Source of the DNA: Vibrio crassostreae
GTDB lineage: Bacteria; Pseudomonadota; Gammaproteobacteria; Enterobacterales; Vibrionaceae
Direction of reading: 5' to 3'
Assembly (NCBI RefSeq): GCF_024347415.1
Contig: NZ_AP025476.1
Coordinates: forward strand, 1,674,001 to 1,738,000
Length of the DNA stretch: 64,000 nt
The notes below the pieces were generated by a model that saw only the letters and a list, made by a program, of their open reading frames with translations, was not told where the DNA came from and ran no database searches. Shown piece by piece: positions 55,307 through 64,000 of the stretch; within the stretch, counting starts at the first letter, position 1, and every line of letters begins with the position of its first letter. A program made the translations under genes and the position numbers.

Positions 55307-55579
55307 GCTCTAACAGCCAATTCACCGATATTATCACCCGATAATATTTCTAACGCGCTTGGGCTATTACACGAACGTTTTAGCCCAAGCACGAAGATTC
55401 CGCACTACTAATCTATCGCCAGCCAAATCTCAACCTCCGCCTGTTTGACGTACACCTCTTTTTAGTTATGTAACACGGTGTATATCTTTCGATCTTGATG
55501 CATATCATCTGAACTGTACGAATTTTTGATAACTTGGTCGAAAATCCATAATCAAAACAAATAATAAAGTCAGTCAGCT

Positions 55580-57199
55580 ATGAAATTAAGTAACCTATCT
55601 ATCAAATTAAAACTCGTCTCCATCGTCATTTTATCGGTCGTTCTACTGGTAATGGCATCCACCTTTAATTTAATGCAACAGCGTGCTAGTTCGATGGAAG
55701 AGCGGCAAGATAAACTCAGCGCTCAAGTTGAAACCGCGGTAAGTTTGGCAAACTACTATTACAGCCAACGCAGTGTGCTGGGTGAAGAGGTCGCAAAGGA
55801 TCGTGCGCTACAAGCCATCAAAACGCTTCGTTATGACAACACTAATTACTTCTGGATTCTAAACCAGCAGCTCAACATCATTAGTCATCCGTTAAAACCA
55901 GAGCTTGATGGCACCAATGCCGGAAACCTTAGAGATGGCGCAGGTAAGCATCACTGGCGCGAGATGGTCACCATTTCTCGCACTCCTGAAGAGAAAGGCT
56001 TTCTTGATTACCAATGGATGAGCCCGCAAGGTGAACTCAAAGACAAGATCTCATACGTTCAGTTGTTTCCAGAATGGAACTGGGTGATCGGTTCTGGAAT
56101 CTTAGTCGCGGATATCCAAGAGGCGTTCTATGCCTTAGCTATTAAGGAAGGGATGGTAGCGGTTGTTTTATCTGGCTTACTGTTCGCTATGGGTTACGCG
56201 ATTTCCAACAACATCCTTGTGCCACTGAATAAGCTTATCGATAACACCCATAAGATTGCTGATGGGGATCTTCGTGTACGCATGAACATGACACGCAAAG
56301 ATGAGTTAGGTGATATGAGCCATCAGATAGATACCATGCTTGATAAACTACAAAGCACGCTTCGCACCGCCAATGAATCTGCAGATTTGTCTAGCAACAT
56401 GGCAAGTCACATCGCGCAAGCCAGTGAAGAGGCCGCAACCAGTGTTAACGCTCAACATGCGCAGCTGGAATTACTGTCTACTGCGATGACTGAAATGAGT
56501 GCGACTATCTCAGATGTTGCAGTGAATGCAGAGAACACGGCCGCTAGTACTAATAAGGTGGTCGATCATGCAAACCAGAACGATCAAAACATGCAGGTCA
56601 CTTCTACAACCATTTCTCAGGTTTCTGATAACATCTCGACAGCGAACAACTTAGTTAGAGATCTGCAATCAGGCGTTACTGAAATAAGCCAAGTTGTCGG
56701 TGTGATTCGTGATGTATCAGAACAAACGAACTTGTTAGCGCTTAATGCGGCAATAGAAGCAGCTCGAGCGGGAGAGCAAGGCAGAGGATTTGCAGTTGTG
56801 GCAGATGAAGTCCGTAACCTAGCGAGCCGCACTCAGAATTCAACCAATGAAGTGCAATCCACAATTGAGAAACTGACTCAGCAAGCAGAGCGCACCTTTA
56901 AAGCAATGCAAAGCAGTAACGAGAAGGTTGACCACAGCGTTGTCGCGTCTAACGAAACACGCCAACAACTGGATGTAATTGTGAATGAACTGCACAACGC
57001 TAACGACATGGTGGCTCAGATTGCCGCAGCGTCGGAACAACAAAGCACAGTCGCAACGGAAATGAGTGAAAGTGTTACTGGTATTCATTTAGCCGCGAAT
57101 GAGGTTCTGCAGGCATCGCAATCGCTCGCAGAAGACAGTCAGAAAATGGCCAATACCACAGAGCATCTAACAGAACAGTTGAAGTACTTTAAGGTATAA
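55580..57199 (+). CDS. Methyl-accepting chemotaxis protein with single Cache (sCache_2) sensor
   Basis: This 539-residue receptor has a helix at about 10-30 and a periplasmic sCache_2 domain with [23 protein letters not shown], then [19 protein letters not shown] second helix lies at about 193-212, followed by HAMP ([23 protein letters not shown]) and a signalling hairpin with [35 protein letters not shown]. sCache_2 receptors often sense small carboxylates, but the ligand is not deducible here. It is monocistronic. Confidence 0.88.
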   Translation: MKLSNLSIKLKLVSIVILSVVLLVMASTFNLMQQRASSMEERQDKLSAQVETAVSLANYYYSQRSVLGEEVAKDRALQAIKTLRYDNTNYFWILNQQLNIISHPLKPELDGTNAGNLRDGAGKHHWREMVTISRTPEEKGFLDYQWMSPQGELKDKISYVQLFPEWNWVIGSGILVADIQEAFYALAIKEGMVAVVLSGLLFAMGYAISNNILVPLNKLIDNTHKIADGDLRVRMNMTRKDELGDMSHQIDTMLDKLQSTLRTANESADLSSNMASHIAQASEEAATSVNAQHAQLELLSTAMTEMSATISDVAVNAENTAASTNKVVDHANQNDQNMQVTSTTISQVSDNISTANNLVRDLQSGVTEISQVVGVIRDVSEQTNLLALNAAIEAARAGEQGRGFAVVADEVRNLASRTQNSTNEVQSTIEKLTQQAERTFKAMQSSNEKVDHSVVASNETRQQLDVIVNELHNANDMVAQIAAASEQQSTVATEMSESVTGIHLAANEVLQASQSLAEDSQKMANTTEHLTEQLKYFKV

Positions 57200-57241
57200 A
57201 CCCCAAAGCACTTAGCGTTAACACAGATAACACCACATAAA

Positions 57242-57281
57242 AAAACACCTCCGTACTCGAGATAAGTTCGGAGGTGTTTTC
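57242..57281. terminator. Bidirectional terminator between chemoreceptor and MscS genes
   Basis: AAACACCTCCG (57243-57253) pairs with CGGAGGTGTTT (57269-57279) around a 15-base loop. A tracts and T tracts lie on both sides. Confidence 0.85.
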
Positions 57282-57335
57282 GTTTGTTGCTGACTAGGAG
57301 AGCAATTAACTCTCAGAGCGTTAAACTAACTGCGA

Positions 57336-58223
57336 CTAATGCGCTGCCACTGAGATCTTCGGTGGGTTGATGTTGTGCTTCTTAAACTCTTTCATCACTC
57401 GCAGGGTAATGTCGGTCTCAAACAACTTCTCATACGCGGTATCCACTACATAAGCCTTACACGTCAACTGTATCGCAAGGTAGTTGTCGGTGATCGTCTG
57501 TTTAACCAGAACAGTCACTGGCTTTGGTAAATGGATGTAGCGACTTGAAGACGCCGCTTCTTGAATCAAGTCGCGGGCTAGGGTGATGTCTTCATTCATT
57601 CCGACATAAAACGGAATCACCACCTGCATATCCAAGGCACCATAGTTACCACTGGTGGTCACTTCGTTTAAGAACTTGTTGTTCGGAATCGTAATGATGT
57701 CGTCATTCAACGTTCTCATACGCACAGAACGTAAACCAATAGTGATAATGTCGCCATAGTTACCTTCAAACGTGACACGGTCACCAACTTGAAATGGTCT
57801 ATCAATCATTACCGTGATACCGGCGATGAATGATGCTGCCAAATCTTTAAGTGCAAAACCGACAGACACGGCGAGGGTACCACCAATCAGAGCCAGTATT
57901 TGGTCGTTGATTCTAAAGCTCATCATGAACACAATCAGACCCGTGCTCACATAGATGAAGAACTGCATAAACGACTGAAGCTTTTGCAGCAGCATTCGGT
58001 ATTGCACGAATTGGCTACCAAAGCTCGTCACCATCGAATTGATGAACTTAAGCAGTAACCACATCGCACCGATAACGATGAGAGAGAAAAACACACCGCT
58101 CCATCGCACAAGGCTCGCAATTTTAGAGATGTTTTCTACGTTAGCTAACTCTTCCGTCGCAAAGGTCGGGAAACTGACAGCACCTGCCAAGCCAACAAAT
58201 AGTAGGATAAATAACTTCTTCAT
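57336..58223 (-). CDS. MscS-family small-conductance mechanosensitive channel
   Basis: This 295-residue inner-membrane channel has a signal peptide (1-22, cut after TFA) and three membrane helices. The pore helix is LALIGGTLAVSVGFALKDLA near residues 112-131, and the beta domain has DRPFQVGDRVTFEGNYGDI and DIITIPNNKFL. It is a short MscS-type protein with an unusual cleavable signal. It starts one base after the stop of the pseudo-AAA gene, so the two are translated together and probably act together. Confidence 0.85.
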   Translation of the reverse strand: MKKLFILLFVGLAGAVSFPTFATEELANVENISKIASLVRWSGVFFSLIVIGAMWLLLKFINSMVTSFGSQFVQYRMLLQKLQSFMQFFIYVSTGLIVFMMSFRINDQILALIGGTLAVSVGFALKDLAASFIAGITVMIDRPFQVGDRVTFEGNYGDIITIGLRSVRMRTLNDDIITIPNNKFLNEVTTSGNYGALDMQVVIPFYVGMNEDITLARDLIQEAASSSRYIHLPKPVTVLVKQTITDNYLAIQLTCKAYVVDTAYEKLFETDITLRVMKEFKKHNINPPKISVAAH

Positions 58224-58224
58224 T

Positions 58225-60570
58225 TTACTTCACCAGTAGATGTTGACGGTCGAGAACGTTCGTAATATGGCGGAACCAGTGCTCAGAAATCCGAGCCTTT
58301 TCTTCATGCCAACCAATATAACCACGGCTTTCAAAGTAACGCAGAATCCCCGTTATCTCTGCCGTGCTCAGCTGTGTACATTCAGACAATACTTCCGGAG
58401 AAGCGATTTCCAGTTGTACGATAGAACGAAGTACAGCCAGCATAGGTTTCGGCATATTTTCCAGCTCCTGGGCTTCAGGGACATGGAACAGACGCACCAC
58501 TGCTTGATCTGTCTCTTTGTTTCGGTTCAAAGAGAGTCGGAAGAAACGCAGCGCAACGGTAGGGTTGCCATCAGAATAGTGCCACAAAATTCGATAGAAA
58601 CCTTGGCGTGCACGTTCTTCTTCACTCATATCATCTTGGTCCCATTGCTTAGGGACTACTAAACCATCAAAAGACAACGGCTTCTCAAGCTCCGTATTGA
58701 TACGGCTATTTAGAAGTTCACCCACTTGTTTCTCTGTCCAACGCGGAAGGAAACACACCAAGTCAAACAGCAAACGTTCGCCACGCGCTCTATCCACAAA
58801 TCGCCAGCTTGATTTGGCGATCGATATCACGACACGGTGGTTCTTTTTAGAACGACGCAAAAGGTTGGTCAAACGAATCAAATCAGACAGGCCACCGACC
58901 ATTGGCTTTACCAGCCGTTGTGCGTTATCAATCGCGATAAGGTAAGTGGTATTGTTCTTACGAAGATGCGCTAATATTTGAATTTCAGTCGCTTCTTCGT
59001 CCAAGCCAATGCTCACGGCTAAATGCGCTAAAAGCTCTTGGTAACCCGCATAAGGGCAACTCACGTATACAGGCTCAGCGTTAGAGACTTTGTGCAGTAA
59101 GGTATATAGCAGCGTTGTCGCGCCGACACCACGTTCGCCAGACACAATACAGATAGCCGGGCTGTCTGACATTAAGTAGCGTGATAACTGCTTAATTTCA
59201 TCTCCTGCGTAATCTATCAACGTACTGTCGATATTACCCGGAAGAATGTATTCATAGGTTTGATCGCCTTTGATTCGAACCAAGTTTTGCTGATTCTTAT
59301 CAAGGTCAGACTGTTTAGCAACTTCAATTCTAAATAGATAAGCTAAGGCCTGGCTAAACAAAGTGTAATTGGATAGCAGGGCCATAATTCGATGTTGAAA
59401 GTTGTAAACACTCAACCACACGATGCCAATGGCCGTCGCCAATATATTAAGTAAGAAGGTATCCTTGCGGTTTACTGCCCAATTCACCCAAACCGGACGA
59501 TCAGAGATGTGTTGCAACGTATCGAAGACCTTCGCTCTCCATAGTCTGAGAACTGAGATCGTGACCAGCACAAACCAGAAAAACAGAGCGCTGTAAATCC
59601 AGCTGTAAATCGTACCTTTGCCTAGCGTAATACTTGATATCTGGAGAATCACACCCGCAACAATGAAGCTCCATACATAACGGCGAATAGTCGATAGGCG
59701 TAGTGCTATCACTTCTTGATTTGATGTACGACCTAAACGGTAGGCAAATTCCAAAATAAAGCTGATGGCAATCGAACCACCTAGAATCCACCAAGTGAAG
59801 ATCTCCAGGAAAATCAAATGTTGAAGACTAGGGATACTAGAAAGCACTCTCAATGACAATGTGATGGCAATTAGCCAAGCAATCGCACGATCAGCGCGGC
59901 TGATATACCAAATCACGCGAACCAGAAAAGGAGGGTTCGTTTTCGCTTCAAGAAAGTTAATTCGAAACAGTTCAATCAAGCGGGTGCTGTTGGCAAGCCA
60001 CCACGCTAAACCAAAATAGATAAACAACACTTTTAACGATGCGCCAATCACTGGCACTGGCGAAATAAAGATGTCTTTAACAAGCGCTTTAAAGCTACGA
60101 ATTTGGAAATAAACAAGATACTCAATATTGAGTTTGGTCAATTCCCACTCTTGCTTAAACTGGGTCACACCATAGGGACCAAAACCGGTTAAACGCTCTT
60201 TGTTTGCAGAGTTGGTCTGCTCTAAAAGATGCTGTTTACTTACGTTCAAGCTATTCAGCGTGACGTAACTGGTTTGAACGGCAAACCATTGATCGGCGTC
60301 GCTGTTATCTCTGTAAGCTTTTATCTGTTGCTCGAAGGTTTTGATTTCCTGTTTTTGAACTCGCAGAACTTCGGCAAGCAGAATATTGACTTGGCGTCTG
60401 TCCGACGGCTCCATAAAGAGAGGATCGGGTAACGAATCAATTCGATCATCGAGGTCAACAGCAGAATCGGATACCTGCGGCTGAGATTGTAAGTCATATG
60501 CCAAGTTGGCATGACTAGGCCAAGAGAGAATGGCCAAAGTGAGGATTAAGAAGCGCGATAGTGAACGCAT
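58225..60570 (-). CDS. Large membrane protein with degenerate AAA/P-loop domain and winged helix
   Basis: I know no named function for this gene. The 781-residue product has a signal peptide (1-21), a periplasmic helical region (to about 165), six or so membrane helices (about 170-395), then a cytosolic P-loop domain. The Walker A region reads VSGERGVGATTLLYTL (478-490), with Ala484 (codon GCG) in place of the essential lysine. The Walker B region reads YLIAIDNAQRL, with Asn549 in place of glutamate. A winged-helix-like end follows (LSTAEITGILRYFESRGYIGW). It probably does not hydrolyse ATP. It is coupled to the MscS gene. Confidence 0.7.
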   Translation of the reverse strand: MRSLSRFLILTLAILSWPSHANLAYDLQSQPQVSDSAVDLDDRIDSLPDPLFMEPSDRRQVNILLAEVLRVQKQEIKTFEQQIKAYRDNSDADQWFAVQTSYVTLNSLNVSKQHLLEQTNSANKERLTGFGPYGVTQFKQEWELTKLNIEYLVYFQIRSFKALVKDIFISPVPVIGASLKVLFIYFGLAWWLANSTRLIELFRINFLEAKTNPPFLVRVIWYISRADRAIAWLIAITLSLRVLSSIPSLQHLIFLEIFTWWILGGSIAISFILEFAYRLGRTSNQEVIALRLSTIRRYVWSFIVAGVILQISSITLGKGTIYSWIYSALFFWFVLVTISVLRLWRAKVFDTLQHISDRPVWVNWAVNRKDTFLLNILATAIGIVWLSVYNFQHRIMALLSNYTLFSQALAYLFRIEVAKQSDLDKNQQNLVRIKGDQTYEYILPGNIDSTLIDYAGDEIKQLSRYLMSDSPAICIVSGERGVGATTLLYTLLHKVSNAEPVYVSCPYAGYQELLAHLAVSIGLDEEATEIQILAHLRKNNTTYLIAIDNAQRLVKPMVGGLSDLIRLTNLLRRSKKNHRVVISIAKSSWRFVDRARGERLLFDLVCFLPRWTEKQVGELLNSRINTELEKPLSFDGLVVPKQWDQDDMSEEERARQGFYRILWHYSDGNPTVALRFFRLSLNRNKETDQAVVRLFHVPEAQELENMPKPMLAVLRSIVQLEIASPEVLSECTQLSTAEITGILRYFESRGYIGWHEEKARISEHWFRHITNVLDRQHLLVK

Positions 60571-61015
60571 AAAAGTCTCTTAGAATTATGAGGTTAGGAT
60601 TACTATAGTTAGATAATCTGACTTTGTGAAATCCAACCCCGTATCGGGGGCGAGTACTTTATTCCTGTTTCGATCGATTTTGTCATGAAATTGTCAGGGA
60701 TTAGGCTAGTCTTGGCTATGTCTGTTGCTGCTTTGATCGGGTTGGTTTTACTGTAACTGATCAGCATACGATATATTCAATGGTCGGCATGATTTGGGGC
60801 GTTATATACCGCCCATAATGGGGCGCTGTTCGATATTTTGTATTTCCTGAAAATCGACGGCTTTTCGGCGATAAATAGAAAATCAAAAATGTGATTCAGC
60901 TCAAACTATGATTTGGCTAGGTTATCACTCACTTAATGGCCAGTAATTGCAATCAATACTTGCAGTTAAAGCCCTGAACAAGTAACGTTGCGACGTTTTT
61001 CACATTAAGAAGGTA
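60571..61015. other. Leader region of ybiT
   Basis: This is 445 bases between divergent genes. Apart from a 23-codon hydrophobic frame without a ribosome site (60685-60756), no gene is seen. A strong A/T-rich stretch near 60880-60910 may hold promoters for ybiT, but I cannot fix the hexamers. Confidence 0.4.
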
Positions 61016-62605
61016 ATGGCATTGATCTCCACAGCAAATATCACCCAACAATTCGGCGCTAAGCCACTTTTCGAAAATATTTCAGTTAAGTTCGGCGAAG
61101 GCAACCGCTACGGTTTAATCGGCGCGAATGGCTGTGGTAAATCGACGTTCATGAAGATCCTATCTGGTGAACTTGAGCCAAGTGCTGGTAACGTAAGCTA
61201 CGATCCAAACGAGCGCGTTGCTAAGCTAAACCAAGACCAATTTGCTTACGAAGAATTCACGGTAATCGACACGGTTATCATGGGTCACAAAGAGCTTTGG
61301 GCTATTAAGCAAGAGCGTGACCGTATTTACTCTTTGCCAGAAATGAGCGAAGAAGACGGCATGAAAGTGGCCGACCTTGAAGTTCAGTTCGCTGAAATGG
61401 ACGGCTACATGGCAGAAGCGAAAGCGGGTGAGCTTCTTCTTGCAGTAGGTATTGAAGAATCAATGCACTTCGGTCTGATGAGCGAAGTAGCACCGGGTTG
61501 GAAGCTTCGTGTTCTATTGTCTCAAGTACTGTTTGCAGACCCGCATATCATGCTTCTTGACGAACCAACGAACAACCTGGATATGGACACCATCAAATGG
61601 CTGGAAGATACGCTAAACCAACGTAACTGCACAATGATCATCATTTCGCACGACCGTCACTTCCTAAACTCTGTTTGTACACACATGGCTGACCTTGATT
61701 ACGGCGAACTTCGTCTATTCCCAGGTAACTACGATGAGTACATGACGGCAGCGACTCAAGCTCGTGAGCGTCTATTGTCTGACAACGCTAAGAAGAAAGC
61801 ACAAATTGCTGAACTTCAAACATTCGTATCTCGTTTCTCTGCTAACGCATCGAAAGCGAAGCAAGCAACGTCTCGTGCTAAGCAGATCGATAAAATCCAA
61901 CTAGACGAAGTTAAAGCGTCTAGCCGTCAAAACCCATTCATCCGTTTCGAACAGTCTAAAGAGCTATTCCGTAACGCACTTGTGGTTGAAAACCTATCTC
62001 AAGGTTTTGAAGAAGACCTATACAACAAGTTCGACGGTATCTTCGAAGTAGGTGAGCGTGTTGCTATCATCGGTGAAAACGGTGTAGGTAAAACAACACT
62101 ACTTAACACACTAGCTGGCGCACTAGAGCCACGCACTGGTGAGTACAAGTGGTCTGAAAACTCAAACATCGGTTACTACGCTCAAGATCACGCACACGAT
62201 TTCGAGACAGACATGAACCTGTTTGATTGGATGAGCCAATGGCGTCAAGAAGGCGAAGACGAGCAAGTTGTTCGTGGCTTCCTAGGTCGTATGCTATTTG
62301 GTCAAGACGACATTAAGAAATCTGTAAAGGTTATCTCTGGTGGTGAGCAAGGTCGTATGCTTCTTGGTAAGATCATGATGCACAAGCCAAACATCCTTCT
62401 TATGGATGAACCAACGAACCACATGGATATGGAATCTATCGAAGCGCTTAACCTGGCTCTTGAGAACTACAAAGGCACATTGTTCTTCGTATCTCACGAC
62501 CGTGTATTCGTAGACTCGCTTGCAACTCGTATCCTTGAAATCAAAGATGGCAAGATCAACGATTTCCGCGGCACTTACGCTGAGTTCTTGAAAGCACGCG
62601 GCTAA
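61016..62605 (+). CDS. ybiT: ABC-F translation-associated ATPase YbiT
   Basis: This 529-residue soluble protein has two ABC domains: first Walker [10 protein letters not shown] at about 38-46, second GENGVGKTT at about 350-358. The signature segments are [16 protein letters not shown] and [12 protein letters not shown]. The inter-domain linker is rich in Lys/Arg ([20 protein letters not shown]). It follows E. coli YbiT nearly line by line. ABC-F proteins act on the ribosome rather than transport. Start may be ATG 61016 or TTG two codons later. It is monocistronic. Confidence 0.88.
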   Translation: MALISTANITQQFGAKPLFENISVKFGEGNRYGLIGANGCGKSTFMKILSGELEPSAGNVSYDPNERVAKLNQDQFAYEEFTVIDTVIMGHKELWAIKQERDRIYSLPEMSEEDGMKVADLEVQFAEMDGYMAEAKAGELLLAVGIEESMHFGLMSEVAPGWKLRVLLSQVLFADPHIMLLDEPTNNLDMDTIKWLEDTLNQRNCTMIIISHDRHFLNSVCTHMADLDYGELRLFPGNYDEYMTAATQARERLLSDNAKKKAQIAELQTFVSRFSANASKAKQATSRAKQIDKIQLDEVKASSRQNPFIRFEQSKELFRNALVVENLSQGFEEDLYNKFDGIFEVGERVAIIGENGVGKTTLLNTLAGALEPRTGEYKWSENSNIGYYAQDHAHDFETDMNLFDWMSQWRQEGEDEQVVRGFLGRMLFGQDDIKKSVKVISGGEQGRMLLGKIMMHKPNILLMDEPTNHMDMESIEALNLALENYKGTLFFVSHDRVFVDSLATRILEIKDGKINDFRGTYAEFLKARG

Positions 62606-62660
62606 TACCGTGTAGTGAGAGCTGATACGTAAAAACACGTTAGTACGTATTCAAAATTAG

Positions 62661-62697
62661 AAAGGCCTCTATCTTAGCAATCAGATAGAGGCCTTTT
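62661..62697 (+). terminator. Terminator after ybiT
   Basis: AAAGGCCTCTATCT (62661-62674) pairs with AGATAGAGGCCTTT (62683-62696) around an 8-base loop, followed by TGTTTTT. The stem of 14 bp lies 55 bases after the stop and faces a convergent gene. Confidence 0.88.
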
Positions 62698-62738
62698 GTT
62701 TTTCCATACCACACGAATCAACTAGCTTGCGCTAATCA

Positions 62739-64000
62739 CTAATACTTAAACTGCGCGACAATCTTCTCTAGCTTCACACTCACACTCGAGACTTGTTCAC
62801 TGCAACGTACCGACCCAGAAACCACAGTATAGGTGTCACTAGCAAGGTGAGCGATATCAGTAATGTTTCGGTCAATCTCAACAGAAACCATCGATTGCTC
62901 TTCAGACGCTGTTGAGATCTGGCTGTTTAAGTCGAACATCTCGCCAACTTGGAAGTGTATTCCTTCTATGGCATTCACCACGTCTTTGGTTTGGTTTTTC
63001 ACCAGCTCAGTTTGTTCTAAGCTCGCTGTCATCTTAGCGACGGTCTTGTCTATTCCAGTGGTTAAACCATGAATCGTGGATTCTATTTGATGGGTTGAAT
63101 CGTTGGTCATTAGGGAAAGCTCTCGCACTTCGGACGCAACCACAGCGAAACCTCGTCCATGATCGCCGGCACGCGCTGCTTCAATCGCAGCATTAAGTGC
63201 CAATAGGTTGGTTTGCTCAGCAATACCTTGAATGGTCGTCACTACCTGATTGATTTCACGGCTCTGTTCTTCGAGCTGAACGATGAGATCTTGCGACTCT
63301 GCAATGTTTTCTACCAAGACATTAATACTGTCGTTTGTTGATTGTGTCTTTTGTAGCGCTTGATGGGCATTTTCTTTGATCTTCTCGGCATTGGTTGCGG
63401 CATTTTCGATGTTCGCCGTCACCTCATTACTCGTCATCACTAACTCGTTAACTGCCGTTGCTACCGATTCAGATTGCTGCTTTTGTTTCTCTGCATTGCT
63501 CATGCTTTTAACCGCCGCTTCTTCAGAGCTGCATGAACTGTCTGTCAACACCGTCATCACGCCGGATAGCTCTTTGATGTTACCGTGCAGTTTATCGATG
63601 AAGGTATCGAACGAGTGGGCAAGTTGAGCGAGCTCGTCGTTACCTCTGGCGTTCATTCTGACGGTTAAATCTCCATCTCCATTTGCAATAGACTCCATCA
63701 TCACGTTTATCGCTTTGATACGACCCAGGATGTTGCGACCGATGAACACCAATAACAGAGAAAGCAGAGCGACGATAGCTGCACCAAACAGATGTAACAT
63801 GTTTTGTGTGTTTCTAACTGCCGCTGTAATCGCTTGGCTTATCTCATTCTGCACTTCTTCAATGGCTTGTTCTGTTTGATGAACATTGCTACGTAAGGCG
63901 CCTCTAAGCCCCAACTCTGCAGACAAACCTAGATTGCTGTTAGCAACCAACAGAGTTTCAACCGCGGCCTTATATTCGGAATAGGCTTGTTCAGTCGCAA
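62739..64000 (-). CDS. Methyl-accepting chemotaxis protein, N-terminus beyond window
   Basis: This is a chemoreceptor whose frame is open to base 64000, so at least the first membrane helix and most of the sensor are outside the window. Visible in order are the end of the periplasmic domain, a membrane helix (MLHLFGAAIVALLSLLLVFIG), HAMP (NVMMESIANGDGDLTVRMNARG) and a signalling hairpin with [34 protein letters not shown]. An apparent TTG start at 63950 is only an internal codon. The ligand is unknown. Confidence 0.87.
   Translation of the reverse strand, partial: ATEQAYSEYKAAVETLLVANSNLGLSAELGLRGALRSNVHQTEQAIEEVQNEISQAITAAVRNTQNMLHLFGAAIVALLSLLLVFIGRNILGRIKAINVMMESIANGDGDLTVRMNARGNDELAQLAHSFDTFIDKLHGNIKELSGVMTVLTDSSCSSEEAAVKSMSNAEKQKQQSESVATAVNELVMTSNEVTANIENAATNAEKIKENAHQALQKTQSTNDSINVLVENIAESQDLIVQLEEQSREINQVVTTIQGIAEQTNLLALNAAIEAARAGDHGRGFAVVASEVRELSLMTNDSTHQIESTIHGLTTGIDKTVAKMTASLEQTELVKNQTKDVVNAIEGIHFQVGEMFDLNSQISTASEEQSMVSVEIDRNITDIAHLASDTYTVVSGSVRCSEQVSSVSVKLEKIVAQFKY

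Noticed and set aside
60685..60756. 23-codon hydrophobic micro-ORF upstream of ybiT
   Set aside because: It looks like a single membrane helix, but no Shine-Dalgarno precedes it and there is nothing to set it apart from chance. It would need ribosome profiling or conservation.
63948..63950. TTG as start of the last chemoreceptor gene
   Set aside because: The frame continues open to the window edge with receptor-like sequence (YSEYKAAVETLLVANSNLG), so the gene is truncated rather than starting here.

Overview
The window is a contiguous piece of a Vibrio chromosome, most likely from the Splendidus clade or a near relative. I base this on gene content and protein resemblance, not on a search. 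The markers are a norM/riboflavin synthase divergent pair, DUF2960 and DUF3802 genes, a MobB-MoeA fusion, many chemoreceptors and, above all, a polysaccharide locus matching the syp (symbiosis polysaccharide) locus of V. fischeri. Base composition is moderate (low-to-mid 40s % GC by eye). No rRNA, tRNA or CRISPR array was seen.

Layout. 1-2650: arginine ABC transporter artP(partial)-artJ-artQ-artM, closed by a strong terminator. 2721-8010: an island of small, mostly unrecognised plus-strand genes (HEPN-like, P-loop kinase, DUF1801, DUF3291, small membrane or secreted proteins). It also holds a decayed IS110-family transposase and a frameshifted membrane gene, and looks like old acquired or cassette-derived DNA. 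8120-14842: LysR regulator plus a tripartite RND efflux operon. 15018-34654: a reduced syp-type exopolysaccharide locus, all on the minus strand, interrupted by a glycine-betaine transporter (proVWX). 34988-46420: mixed core genes (ATP-dependent DNA ligase, NorM, riboflavin synthase, fructosamine-kinase-like protein, NlpC/P60 lipoprotein, chemoreceptor, sterol-desaturase-like protein, DTW-domain tRNA modifier, N-acetylglucosamine kinase). 46700-51522: tungstate transporter tupABC in one run with mobA and a mobB-moeA fusion. 51826-64000: a sigma-54 two-component pair, two chemoreceptors (one cut by the window end), an MscS channel with a large membrane pseudo-AAA protein, and the ABC-F protein YbiT.

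How the syp locus works. SypA (STAS switch), SypB (OmpA-like), SypC (export) and SypD (kinase-like) head the locus. A free-standing Hpt protein and SypG (sigma-54 activator, phospho-acceptor Asp53) form the regulatory core. SypH, L, M, N, O, P, Q and R build, modify and polymerise the sugar. Four sigma-54 -24/-12 promoters (before sypA, sypL, sypM and sypP) can be read directly. Each has a SypG-type box TTCTCA-N3-TG upstream, at 57, 67 or 78-79 bp from the -24 element, which are whole helical turns apart. Three share an IHF-like site at exactly the same offset. The V. fischeri genes sypE, sypF, sypI, sypJ and sypK are missing. Between sypD and proX lies what may be the wreck of a receiver domain, and a solo Hpt stands where sypF would supply one.

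The points most worth a second look are the rewired syp control region, the MscS/pseudo-AAA pair (Walker A lysine replaced by alanine), the SypD P-loop lacking its lysine, and the small-gene island.
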